In this document: piece by piece, positions 1 to 5,446 of the stretch
Numbering within the stretch: position 1 is the stretch's first letter
Layout of the letters: every line of letters begins with the position of its first letter
Origin: DATDRM01 sp035291705
Lineage (GTDB): Bacteria; Chloroflexota; Anaerolineae; Anaerolineales; UBA4823
NCBI GenBank assembly: GCA_035291705.1
Contig: DATDRM010000178.1
Span: forward strand, 1 to 5,667
Direction of reading: 5' to 3'
DNA: 5,667 bases
Notes under the pieces: model-generated
Database searches by the model: none
The model's input: only the letters and a program-made list of their open reading frames with translations
Told to the model about the DNA's origin: nothing
Translations under genes and position numbers: made by a program

Positions 1-14
1 GTTGGGTTTTCGGC

Positions 15-44
15 GGATGTAACGCCTGGCTAAAGCCCACATCC
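15..44. repeat. REP-like imperfect inverted repeat near left edge
   Basis: GGATGT at 15-20 is the perfect complement of ACATCC at 39-44. Inside lies a smaller inverted core, GGC (28-30) TAAA GCC (35-37). A competing short pairing, GGCG (12-15) with CGCC (23-26), is also possible. The element lies about 30 bases beyond the stop of the minus-strand methyltransferase and is not followed by a T-run on that strand, so it is not a typical intrinsic terminator. A dispersed palindromic repeat is a guess from its look (GGCTAAAGCC-type core); copy number cannot be seen from one window. Confidence 0.3.
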
Positions 45-76
45 AAGGGAGCTACTGTTTATTACTGGCGAGGGTG

Positions 77-616
77 CTATTCAGGCTTGAAGCTGATGGC
101 TGAATAAATTTCATGCAAGAAACGGCTGGGTCGACTGGCCAGCAGAGCGGTGTTTACAAAACCAATCTGTTGCGCAGCGGAATCCCAGGTGCTATAGGAG
201 AGCGGGTAGGGAACCCAGGGATTGCCGCGATCGACGTTGTATTCTACCAGGATCAAGCGACCGCCGGGGCGAAGGTAACTCCAAGCCAAGCGAAGAAAGA
301 TATCCTTTTGCCGCAAGAAGTGCAGGGAATTCGCCATGACAACACCGTCCAGGGGAGGTAAATCAAGAGGTCGAGTGAAATCGGCGACCTGGTAGTGCAT
401 GTTTGGTATGCGATCGGCGAACCGGGTCCGCAGGTCGTGTTCCTGTTCGCGCAGCGCGCCGGGATTTTTATCAATGGAGTAGATACTTCCAGCGGGACCG
501 ATGAGCTCTGCCAGGGCGAGTGTAAATGCACCGCTCCCCGATCCAAAGTCGGCCCAGACTCCTCCGAGGTCCGGGATTCCTCTGCTTAGTAGAAAGGTGT
601 GATCAGCGTGATCCAT
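77..616 (-). CDS. Class I SAM-dependent methyltransferase, small
   Basis: A 179-residue protein that looks complete for a single Rossmann-fold methyltransferase domain. Motif I is VWADFGSGSGAF (residues 20-31, Gly-rich SAM loop), the acidic residue ending strand 2 is D49 in SIDKN, and ADF at 78-80 would contact the adenine ring. LDGVVMANSLHF (89-100) matches the motif IV region and LRPGGRLILVEY (115-126) is the classic post-IV segment. These features fit the Methyltransf_11/25 type; the substrate cannot be told. NPWVPYPLSY (132-141) is a distinctive stretch that may belong to the substrate side. The ATG at 614-616 is the only sensible start because an in-frame TGA lies three codons upstream; the ribosome site is weak (GAAAG). 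It is monocistronic by layout, with its own possible promoter at 676-704. Family assignment is firm, role unknown. Confidence 0.88.
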   Translation of the reverse strand: MDHADHTFLLSRGIPDLGGVWADFGSGSGAFTLALAELIGPAGSIYSIDKNPGALREQEHDLRTRFADRIPNMHYQVADFTRPLDLPPLDGVVMANSLHFLRQKDIFLRLAWSYLRPGGRLILVEYNVDRGNPWVPYPLSYSTWDSAAQQIGFVNTALLASRPSRFLHEIYSAISFKPE

Positions 617-675
617 TAAGTTCTTTCACGGTCATAGGATTACGCCTTCCAAAATGAGCATGCGAGGTGTCCCAA

Positions 676-704
676 ATATTAGCATCCATTTCGAAATCCA
701 AATA
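676..704 (-). promoter_or_regulatory. Possible extended -10 promoter for the methyltransferase
   Basis: On the minus strand TGC is followed by TAATAT (-10 at 676-681, TG motif at 683-684). The -35 position at 17 bases spacing reads TATTTG, a poor match, so recognition would rely on the extended -10. It would leave a leader of roughly 50 to 55 bases before the ATG at 616, and it lies just beyond the terminator that would isolate the gene from upstream transcription. The context is sensible but the match is weak. Confidence 0.3.
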
Positions 705-737
705 AAAGACGCCGGACGTGGGGGGAACACGTCCGGC
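700..737 (-). terminator. Intrinsic terminator, minus strand
   Basis: A perfect 10-bp stem, GCCGGACGTG (711-720) with CACGTCCGGC (728-737), closes a 7-base loop. Read on the minus strand it is followed by a T-rich tract (GTCTTTTATTT, complement of 700-710), the usual design of a Rho-independent terminator; on the plus strand there is no T-run. It would end transcripts from the NYN gene about 200 bases after that gene's stop, and insulate the methyltransferase downstream. Confidence 0.82.
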
Positions 738-840
738 TATCTAAGGAGGGCCACCGGCAAGTCGTCAACACGAGAGTCGTGCTGTACGCACTCAATCCGG
801 CGACGTGACACCTGAATACCAGTAAAAGGGGAGGGCAGAT

Positions 841-925
841 GTCTGATATTAAATATACACCAATTTGGTCTAATTTGCATTAATTTTATATTAGAAATCC
901 GGAATATATATATCCAAATTTCAGC
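841..925. other. AT-rich patch with imperfect palindrome
   Basis: By hand count about 21 of 85 bases are G or C, in sharp contrast to the GC-rich genes on both sides. At its right end, GAAAT (894-898) mirrors ATTTC (918-922) and GGA (901-903) mirrors TCC (913-915) around an alternating AT run, giving a 29-base imperfect palindrome. A weak minus-strand promoter-like pair, TTGGAT (912-917) and TAATAT (888-893) with an 18-base spacer, lies inside. It could be a protein-binding site, a promoter, or merely relaxed intergenic DNA. Confidence 0.4.
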
Positions 926-928
926 GAT

Positions 929-943
929 CACCCCCGAAGGGTG
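929..943 (-). terminator. Weak hairpin right after the NYN gene stop
   Basis: CACCC (929-933) pairs with GGGTG (939-943) across a 5-base loop one base after the TAA of the NYN gene. On the minus strand the loop region reads CCCTTCGGGG, which could also fold with a UUCG tetraloop and one bulged G. No clear T-run follows, so it may be an mRNA 3'-end stabiliser or an inefficient terminator; the stronger terminator is at 700-737. Confidence 0.4.
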
Positions 944-944
944 C

Positions 945-1424
945 TTAATCGTCCTTTTCCTCGACTCCGAAGAGCTTCAGCCAGGATTCGAGTTCTTCAG
1001 GGCTGAGTTTATCTTCGGGCGCGTCTGGCTTGGGCGGGGAGGCTTCCAGGGTCTTATGCAATTCTTGGGCAAAGGCATCCGCCGAAAGGACTGTGGCGCG
1101 CACGGCACGGGCAGCGGCCTGGACCTGGTGATCCGAGCTGACCACTGTCCAATTGCGCGCTGCTTTGCCCAGACGAATTAATTTCTCCCGGATAGCCTGG
1201 TCGGCAGGCACCCCTGCGCGCACGAAACGGGCCGTCACGCTGCCAAAGGTGCGGGCGCGCGGCACACCCGGTGGAGCATTATCGAAGAATACTTCTACCT
1301 GGCGACGGCTCCGGCGGCAATATTCTCCCAACAGCTCCACCAGCTGTGTCTCGTCGTCGATGGCCTGCAAGGTGAGGCCGGGAATTTTGGGGATCAAGTT
1401 ATGACCGTCGATGATCAAAGGCAT
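945..1424 (-). CDS. YacP/Rae1-like NYN (PIN-fold) domain protein, putative RNase
   Basis: A 159-residue protein of the YacP-like NYN family (formerly DUF901). The PIN-like acidic set is visible: IIDGHNLI with D6 and N9, VFFDN with D48, ADQAIREKL with D75, and the VVSSDHQV strand with D98, followed by VLSADAFAQEL (112-122). Known members include B. subtilis Rae1 (YacP), a ribosome-associated mRNA endonuclease; whether this protein enters the ribosomal A site is inference. A proline/acidic linker (129-139) leads to a short tail SPEELESWLKLFG (141-153), a possible partner-binding helix. The ATG at 1422-1424 follows a good promoter so closely (-10 ends at 1434) that the transcript would be leaderless or nearly so, and no Shine-Dalgarno is seen. 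It is divergent from the LysM/LTD gene with a 65-base gap. Confidence 0.87.
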   Translation of the reverse strand: MPLIIDGHNLIPKIPGLTLQAIDDETQLVELLGEYCRRSRRQVEVFFDNAPPGVPRARTFGSVTARFVRAGVPADQAIREKLIRLGKAARNWTVVSSDHQVQAAARAVRATVLSADAFAQELHKTLEASPPKPDAPEDKLSPEELESWLKLFGVEEKDD

Positions 1425-1433
1425 AGCGTTTTC

Positions 1434-1462
1434 ATTTTAGTTTCAAAGTAGGGCTGCGTCAA
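1434..1462 (-). promoter_or_regulatory. Promoter of the NYN gene (near-leaderless)
   Basis: On the minus strand the -35 is TTGACG (1457-1462), the spacer is exactly 17 bases, and the -10 is TAAAAT (1434-1439): five of six consensus matches in each box. A start 6 to 8 bases beyond the -10 falls at about 1426-1428, leaving only 2 to 4 bases or none before the ATG at 1424. It overlaps the -35 zone of the divergent promoter for the LysM/LTD gene. Confidence 0.72.
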
Positions 1463-1482
1463 TGCACGGATTGTGCTATGAT
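1454..1482 (+). promoter_or_regulatory. Extended -10 promoter of the LysM/LTD gene (leaderless)
   Basis: TGC followed by TATGAT (1474-1482) is an extended -10 element; the -35 position at 17 bases (CTGCGT, 1454-1459) is poor. The expected start lies 7 to 8 bases after the -10, at 1489-1490, which is the first base of the GTG start codon. The message would therefore begin at or within a base of its start codon, matching the lack of any spaced Shine-Dalgarno site. Confidence 0.6.
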
Positions 1483-1489
1483 TTAAAAA

Positions 1490-2296
1490 GTGAGACGTTG
1501 GAATCGCTTGTTCTATTACTTGATTATTAATGTCCTGGTATCGGCCTGCACCATGGTGGTGGTGCTCTCGATCTGGGAGCGCACCCACCCGCTGACACCT
1601 GACGGAGTCTTGCCCTTCTCACTGGCTAAGCCCACCTTAATCCCTTCATTCACCCCTGGCAGTGGGATAAACGAGGTGCCCGCAGATACAACGGGAGGCT
1701 CCACAACCACTAATCCTTCTACACCTGAACCTGCCCAGACCATGCAGGAGTACAAGGTGGAATCGGGCGACACCCTGGGGGCGATCGCGGCGCGCTTCGG
1801 AGTGAGCGTACAGGCGATTATCGAAGCTAACGATATCACCGATCCAGACCGATTGGAACCTGGTCAGGTGCTGAAGATCCCTGTACCGGCAGAGTCGCCG
1901 GAAGAAAACCCAAGCCAGACTCCATTTCTATCCGCAGAGACCGGTACACCGCCTGCCAGCACAACCCCCCTCCCTCCAAACGGGGAAGCCAAAGTCGTGA
2001 TCGAAATGGTGGTGGGCGCTGGAGATCTGGATTCGGAACGGGTGCGATTGAGTCGCCTCGGCCCGGGTGAAATTTCCCTGGCTGGTTGGAAGCTGGTTGA
2101 GGAAGGTGGGAAGGTATTCACATTCCCCCAGCTGACGTTGTTTGAGGGCGGAGCGGTAGACCTGTACACCAAGCCCGGCCAGCTCACGCCGGTGATCCTG
2201 TACTGGGGGCTCGACAAGCCGGTCTGGGAGTCTGGGGAGAAGGTAACATTACTGGACAGCCAGGGGAAAGCGCATGCAACTTACCTGGTTCCTTGA
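1490..2296 (+). CDS. Membrane-anchored LysM and lamin-tail (LTD) domain protein
   Basis: A 268-residue predicted cell-surface protein. MRRWNR precedes one hydrophobic segment (about 7-28), read as an uncleaved signal-anchor. VSAC at 17-20 resembles a lipobox, but the hydrophobic run continues past the Cys, so a lipoprotein is less likely. A low-complexity Pro/Thr/Ser linker follows (about 34-84). The LysM domain (about 86-131) shows YKVESGDTLGAIAARFGVS, IIEAND and LEPGQVLKIP, the usual peptidoglycan or chitin-type glycan-binding pattern. A second Pro/Thr linker (about 133-163) leads to a C-terminal lamin-tail-like beta domain (about 166-267) with AGWKLVEEGGKVFTFP and a TYLVP end. No catalytic domain is seen; a structural or wall-binding role is inferred. 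The start is GTG; no earlier start fits the promoter and the first internal ATG would cut the membrane segment. A G-rich spacer joins it to the DUF1992 gene. Confidence 0.85.
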   Translation: MRRWNRLFYYLIINVLVSACTMVVVLSIWERTHPLTPDGVLPFSLAKPTLIPSFTPGSGINEVPADTTGGSTTTNPSTPEPAQTMQEYKVESGDTLGAIAARFGVSVQAIIEANDITDPDRLEPGQVLKIPVPAESPEENPSQTPFLSAETGTPPASTTPLPPNGEAKVVIEMVVGAGDLDSERVRLSRLGPGEISLAGWKLVEEGGKVFTFPQLTLFEGGAVDLYTKPGQLTPVILYWGLDKPVWESGEKVTLLDSQGKAHATYLVP

Positions 2297-2350
2297 GATG
2301 GGGGGACAGGGAGCGCGGGAGCAGGGGAGAAAGGGAGAAGAGACAGAGGG
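2297..2350 (+). other. G-rich polypurine spacer with G-quadruplex motif
   Basis: This intercistronic stretch is almost all purines on the coding strand. G-runs lie at 2300-2305, 2309-2311, 2317-2319, 2324-2327 and 2333-2335, separated by loops of 3, 5, 4 and 5 bases, which fits the canonical pattern of four or more G3 runs with loops of 1 to 7. A further GGG at 2348-2350 sits just before the ATG of the DUF1992 gene. In the mRNA it could fold and affect translation or read-through; it may instead be a low-complexity spacer. Confidence 0.6.
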
Positions 2351-2352
2351 TT

Positions 2353-2799
2353 ATGGGAAATAAATCGATCGAGGAGATCATCCGCCGGGCGATGGAGGCA
2401 GGGCAGTTTGACAATCTACCTGGCAAAGGTAAGCCTTTAAACCTGGAAGACAATCCGTATGAAGATCCAGCCTGGCGGATGGCGCACCACGTTTTGCGCA
2501 GCGGGGGTTTTACCCTACCCTGGATCGAAACCCTGCGCGAGATCGAAACCGGCCTGCAAGAGGCGCGCCTGGCGCTGCGCCGCGTCTGGGTCTGGCGGGA
2601 GACTTCCCTGTCCGAGGGGAAAGACCTCCAATGGGTGGAAGCGGAATGGCAGCGGGCTGTAGGCGTCTTCCAGAAGCAGATCACCTCGCTCAACAAGCGC
2701 ATCCAGTCGTACAATCTGGAAGTACCCAACGAACGATTTCAGAGGTCGCTCTTGAACGCAGAGGGCGAATTAGAGAAAATAATCCTGCAAACCAAATAA
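2353..2799 (+). CDS. DUF1992 (DnaJ homologue C28 conserved region) protein
   Basis: A 148-residue protein from the ATG at 2353. The N-terminal half carries the DUF1992 signature (the conserved region also found in eukaryotic DNAJC28): IEEIIRRAMEAGQFDNLPGK, then GKPLNLEDNPYEDPAWRMAHH, then the LPWIETLREIE segment. The C-terminal half (about 60-148) is charged, Arg/Glu/Gln-rich and likely helical or coiled coil. No J domain is present, so it is not itself a DnaJ co-chaperone, and its function is unknown. A TTG at 2293 would add 20 residues encoded by the polypurine spacer (RWGDRERGSRGEREKRQR); I reject it because the family signature begins right after the ATG. The ribosome site is ambiguous: GAGGG (2346-2350) is only two bases from the ATG. 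It is probably cotranscribed with the LysM/LTD gene. Confidence 0.85.
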   Translation: MGNKSIEEIIRRAMEAGQFDNLPGKGKPLNLEDNPYEDPAWRMAHHVLRSGGFTLPWIETLREIETGLQEARLALRRVWVWRETSLSEGKDLQWVEAEWQRAVGVFQKQITSLNKRIQSYNLEVPNERFQRSLLNAEGELEKIILQTK

Positions 2800-2811
2800 A
2801 CTCGGTAAAGA

Positions 2812-2840
2812 TTGCGTTCCTGAAAAGCATCTGATACACT
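2812..2840 (+). promoter_or_regulatory. Promoter of the dnaX-ebfC-recR operon
   Basis: TTGCGT (2812-2817), a 17-base spacer, then TACACT (2835-2840) preceded by TGA, giving an extended -10 (TGATACACT). It lies between the DUF1992 stop and dnaX and would start transcription near 2847, leaving a leader of about 14 bases that just contains the dnaX Shine-Dalgarno site. No terminator precedes it, so read-through from upstream is also possible. Confidence 0.6.
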
Positions 2841-2860
2841 TGCGAACGAGAGGAAACCCA

Positions 2861-4426
2861 ATGTCGCAAGCCTTCTATCGTAAATGGCGGCCCCGCAAGT
2901 GGGAGGCGGTCGTCGGCCAAGAGCACGTCATCCAGACCTTACGCAACGCGGTGGCTGGCGAACGCATTGCCCACGCCTACCTGTTTGCCGGCCCGCGCGG
3001 CACCGGCAAGACGACCACTGCCCGGATCCTGGCGAAAGCGGCCAACTGCCTGGACCCAGACCTGGCTGTCCGACCCTGCGACAAATGTGAACACTGCCAG
3101 GCAGTGAACGCTGGCCGCTTCCTGGATCTGATCGAAATCGACGCGGCCTCCAACACCAGCGTGGACGATGTGCGCGAGCTGCGCGACAAGATCAATTTTT
3201 CTCCTAACCAGGGGCGGTATAAGGTATACGTGGTCGACGAGGTGCACATGCTCTCCACGGCGGCGTTCAATGCTTTGCTCAAGACGCTGGAGGAACCGCC
3301 GGCGCACGCCATCTTTATCCTGGCGACGACCGAAGCCCATAAAATCCCGGCGACCGTGCTCTCGCGCTGTCAGAGGCATGAATTTCGGCGCATCCCGGTG
3401 ACAGAGATCATGACCTACCTTAATGACCTGGCAGCGGGGGAGAACCTGCAGGTCACCCCGGAAGCCCTGGGATTGATCGCCCGCCAGGCGACCGGCAGCC
3501 TGCGGGACGCTATCTCTTTGCTCGACCAGCTGGCCTCTACCGGGCAGGAGATCAGCCTCGAGCTGGCGCAATCCGTGCTCGGGACAGCAGCCAGCCAGGC
3601 CGTGATGGCGGTTGTCGCCGCCCTGATCGCCCACGATCCCGCCGCTGGCCTTGACCAGATCCACGCGGCGCTGGATTCTGGAAGCGATCCCCGGCAATTC
3701 GCCCGCCAGATGGTGGATTACCTGCGCGATCTGCTGCTGATCCGCATGGGTAACGCCGACCAGGTGGACGCCACCAAAGAAGTGCGCGCTCAGATGGCTC
3801 AGCATGCCCAGACGTTCACCACCCCCGAGCTGTTGCGGGTGATACGGGCGTTTAACTACGCTGCCAACGACGCCCGGGCGACCTGGCAACCGGCCCTGCC
3901 CCTGGAAATCGCCTTTGTCGAATCCTGCGAAGCGCCGCCCGAAGCTGCCCCGGAAACCCCCCTCTCTTATAGTCCACCTACCCCAGTCAAGTCCCAACCG
4001 CAATCGGTCAAACCGGTGAGCACCCCCCAGGCGCCCCCACCCCCGAAAGAGACGAAGGGTACGCTCACCTCCGAAGAGGGACACGCTATCCAGGCACTGA
4101 AGGAGAACTGGCCGCAGGTGCTCAGCCTGGTCCGCCAGCAAAATCCAAATACCTACGGCCTGCTGAACTCCTGCCAATCGCGCTATTTAGATGGTAAGGT
4201 GTTAACCCTGGGTTTTGCCAGCGATCTCTTGAAGAACCAGATGGCGAAAAAAGAGAATCTGGCGCTGGTGCAGCAAGCGCTGGTGGAAGTCCTGGGGATA
4301 GAGATCGTGATCCGCTGCGTGATTAACACCGCTAAACGGACCACCATCCCCACGGAGGTGGATGACAACGGCATGGTGGCAGCCGCGCTGCGTGACCTGG
4401 GCGGTGAGATCGTCGATATCCAATAA
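2861..4426 (+). CDS. dnaX: DNA polymerase III subunit gamma/tau (clamp loader ATPase)
   Basis: DnaX is the AAA+ motor of the clamp loader that places the beta sliding clamp on primed DNA. This 521-residue protein shows the Walker A loop GPRGTGKT (44-51), four zinc-site cysteines (C63, C73, C76, C79), Walker B VVDE (124-127), sensor 1 ATTE (155-158), the SRC arginine-finger motif (168-170) and a sensor 2 segment GSLRDAISLLDQL near 213-225. A collar domain follows to about residue 350, then a Pro/Gln-rich linker (about 355-400) and a C-terminal domain (about 405-521) that in tau contacts the replisome. The start is the ATG at 2861, six bases after GAGAGGA (2848-2854), giving the usual MSQAFYRKWRP N-terminus; an upstream TTG at 2840 would add seven residues and overlaps the -10. 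No well-placed slippery site for a short gamma form was found. Confidence 0.96.
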   Translation: MSQAFYRKWRPRKWEAVVGQEHVIQTLRNAVAGERIAHAYLFAGPRGTGKTTTARILAKAANCLDPDLAVRPCDKCEHCQAVNAGRFLDLIEIDAASNTSVDDVRELRDKINFSPNQGRYKVYVVDEVHMLSTAAFNALLKTLEEPPAHAIFILATTEAHKIPATVLSRCQRHEFRRIPVTEIMTYLNDLAAGENLQVTPEALGLIARQATGSLRDAISLLDQLASTGQEISLELAQSVLGTAASQAVMAVVAALIAHDPAAGLDQIHAALDSGSDPRQFARQMVDYLRDLLLIRMGNADQVDATKEVRAQMAQHAQTFTTPELLRVIRAFNYAANDARATWQPALPLEIAFVESCEAPPEAAPETPLSYSPPTPVKSQPQSVKPVSTPQAPPPPKETKGTLTSEEGHAIQALKENWPQVLSLVRQQNPNTYGLLNSCQSRYLDGKVLTLGFASDLLKNQMAKKENLALVQQALVEVLGIEIVIRCVINTAKRTTIPTEVDDNGMVAAALRDLGGEIVDIQ

Positions 4427-4432
4427 AGGAGG
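4427..4432 (+). promoter_or_regulatory. Strong Shine-Dalgarno site of ebfC
   Basis: AGGAGG begins directly after the dnaX TAA and lies 9 bases before the ATG at 4442. It fixes the ebfC start at the first ATG rather than the in-frame ATGs 18 to 20 codons further in. Confidence 0.85.
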
Positions 4433-4441
4433 ATACCAAGA

Positions 4442-4789
4442 ATGGCAAAAGGGTTTAAAGGCCCAAAAACACAAGGCCCGGTGGGCGGCCCTATGGGCAT
4501 GAAAGGACAGCTCCAGCAGCTGCAGAAACTCCAGGAACAAATCGAGCTAACCCAGGCTCAGCTGGCTGAAGAAACTGTCATGGCCACTGTGGGGGGCGGT
4601 GCGGTTAAGGTGACGGTAACGGGCGACCAACGCCTCCAGGCGGTGGAGATCGCCCCGTCCCTGCTCGAGGAGGCGGATGTCGAGATGCTGCAAGACCTGA
4701 TCCTGTCAGCGGTCAATACTGCCCTGGATCAATCGCGGGAGCTGGCTGCTACAAGATTGGGGCCGCTCGCCGGAGGATTGCCTTTCTAA
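4442..4789 (+). CDS. ebfC: YbaB/EbfC nucleoid-associated DNA-binding protein
   Basis: A 115-residue member of the YbaB/EbfC family, small dimeric DNA-binding proteins that coat the nucleoid and are usually encoded between dnaX and recR. A Gly/Lys/Pro-rich start (1-21) is followed by a Gln-rich helix (about 22-44, QLQQLQKLQEQIELTQAQLA). The core GGGAVKVTVTGDQRLQAVEI (about 52-71), then the acidic helix LLEEADVEMLQDLILSAVNTA, match the family. The N-terminal extension before the first helix is a little longer than in short members and could add DNA contacts (inference). It starts 15 bases after the dnaX stop with a strong ribosome site, so it is translated from the same message. Its exact role, in repair, expression or nucleoid structure, is not settled for the family. 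Confidence 0.94.
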   Translation: MAKGFKGPKTQGPVGGPMGMKGQLQQLQKLQEQIELTQAQLAEETVMATVGGGAVKVTVTGDQRLQAVEIAPSLLEEADVEMLQDLILSAVNTALDQSRELAATRLGPLAGGLPF

Positions 4790-4800
4790 ACGTATGAACA

Positions 4801-4824
4801 TTCAAACGTTCAAACGTTCAAACA
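4801..4824 (+). repeat. Three tandem 8-base repeats in the ebfC-recR spacer
   Basis: TTCAAACG at 4801-4808 and 4809-4816 and TTCAAACA at 4817-4824 form a short direct array; AACGTT palindromes recur at 4805-4810 and 4813-4818. The array fills most of the 39-base spacer between ebfC and recR and takes the place where a Shine-Dalgarno site would be expected. It may be a replication-slippage product or a binding site. Confidence 0.8.
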
Positions 4825-4828
4825 TATT

Positions 4829-5446
4829 ATGCTATTACCGGCCCCGATCCAGAACCTGATCAATGCCCTGGCACGCTTGCCGGGGATCGGCCCTAAGACG
4901 GCTTCCAGGTTGACTTTTTTCTTGCTCAATGCCCCGGATGACCTGGCGCGCAACCTGGCCGAAGCCTTGCTGGCACTCAAAAGCGACACCGCCTCCTGCC
5001 AGGTGTGCTTCAATATCACCGTGGCGGGGCGGAGCGAGTGTGAAATTTGCGCCAGCCCTGACCGGGATCAGGGGCTGATCTGCGTGGTAGAAGAACCGCT
5101 GGATGTGATCGCCCTGGAGCGCACGGATGGTTTCCGCGGGCGTTATCATGTCCTACATGGGGCGCTATCGCCGATCGAGGGGATAGGGCCGGAGGATTTG
5201 AAAGTCCGCCAGTTGTTGGAACGCGTGCGTGCGGGCGGCATCCAGGAGATTATCTTGGCCACAAACCCCAGCATGGAGGGGGACGCCACGGCGATGTACC
5301 TGCGACAGCAACTGGCACCATTTCCGGTGCGGGTGACACGCCTGGCGCGCGGCCTACCGGTGGGAGGCGACCTGGAATACGCCGACCAGCTCACCCTGCT
5401 AAGGGCGCTGGCGGGAAGGCAGGAGCTGGGGGCGAACCAATCTTGA
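4829..5446 (+). CDS. recR: Recombination mediator protein RecR
   Basis: RecR forms a ring-shaped clamp and, with RecF/RecO, helps load RecA on SSB-coated single-stranded DNA during gap repair. The 205-residue length is usual. In order: a helix-hairpin-helix near 14-34 (LARLPGIGPKTASRLTFFLL), a four-cysteine zinc site (C57, C60, C71, C74), a Toprim domain from about 81 to 165 (LICVVEEPLDVIALE with E88, and ILATNPSMEGDATAMYL), and the C-terminal Walker B-like region RLARGLPVGGDLEYADQLTL used in ring assembly. The start is the ATG at 4829, matching the family's short N-terminus, but no Shine-Dalgarno is present; translational coupling with ebfC or A/T-rich initiation may serve. It is the third gene of the dnaX operon and the last before the rRNA promoter. 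Confidence 0.96.
   Translation: MLLPAPIQNLINALARLPGIGPKTASRLTFFLLNAPDDLARNLAEALLALKSDTASCQVCFNITVAGRSECEICASPDRDQGLICVVEEPLDVIALERTDGFRGRYHVLHGALSPIEGIGPEDLKVRQLLERVRAGGIQEIILATNPSMEGDATAMYLRQQLAPFPVRVTRLARGLPVGGDLEYADQLTLLRALAGRQELGANQS

Larger units (their letters stand above)
617..944. other. Intergenic region without a convincing gene
   Basis: 328 bases between two minus-strand genes. It contains a possible methyltransferase promoter near 676-704, a strong minus-strand terminator at 700-737, a GC-rich stretch with small hairpins (for example CACGA 769-773 with TCGTG 777-781), an AT-rich patch at 841-925, and a hairpin directly after the NYN gene stop. The only open frame of note (GTG at 931 to TAG at 737, minus, 64 codons) has unlikely composition and its stop lies inside the terminator stem, so I do not call it a gene. 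A short RNA in this interval is possible but unproven. Confidence 0.6.

Noticed and set aside
743..808. Plus-strand AAGGAGGG as a ribosome site for a tiny gene
   Set aside because: No start codon lies at usable distance; the nearest GTG frame ends after nine codons.
737..931. 64-codon minus-strand open frame between the NYN and methyltransferase genes
   Set aside because: The GTG start has no ribosome site and lies in the post-stop hairpin. The first half is translated AT-rich DNA, no family is recognisable, and the stop falls in the terminator stem.
1538..1549. Lipobox VSAC making the LysM/LTD protein a lipoprotein
   Set aside because: The hydrophobic stretch continues for eight residues after the Cys, which suits a transmembrane anchor better than signal peptidase II cleavage; not fully excluded.
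2293..2352. Upstream TTG start adding 20 residues to the DUF1992 protein
   Set aside because: The extension is encoded by the low-complexity purine spacer and the family signature begins right after the ATG at 2353; kept only as a remote alternative.
2840..2860. TTG start seven codons upstream for dnaX
   Set aside because: It overlaps the promoter -10 and would precede the Shine-Dalgarno site; the ATG at 2861 gives the standard family N-terminus.
2939..4177. 412-codon open frame antisense to dnaX
   Set aside because: It mirrors the high-GC codon pattern of dnaX on the other strand; its Gly/Arg/Leu/His-rich sequence has no family pattern, whereas dnaX has all its motifs.
4247..4253. AAAAAAG run in dnaX as a programmed frameshift site making a gamma form
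   Set aside because: The zero frame reads GCG AAA AAA GAG, so the run is not in the A AAA AAG phase needed for a -1 shift, and it lies near residue 463 of 521, too far toward the end to make a gamma-like product.
4801..4830. TTCAAA-18-TATTAT as an internal recR promoter
   Set aside because: Its transcription start would fall inside recR after the start codon, so it could not make full-length RecR.
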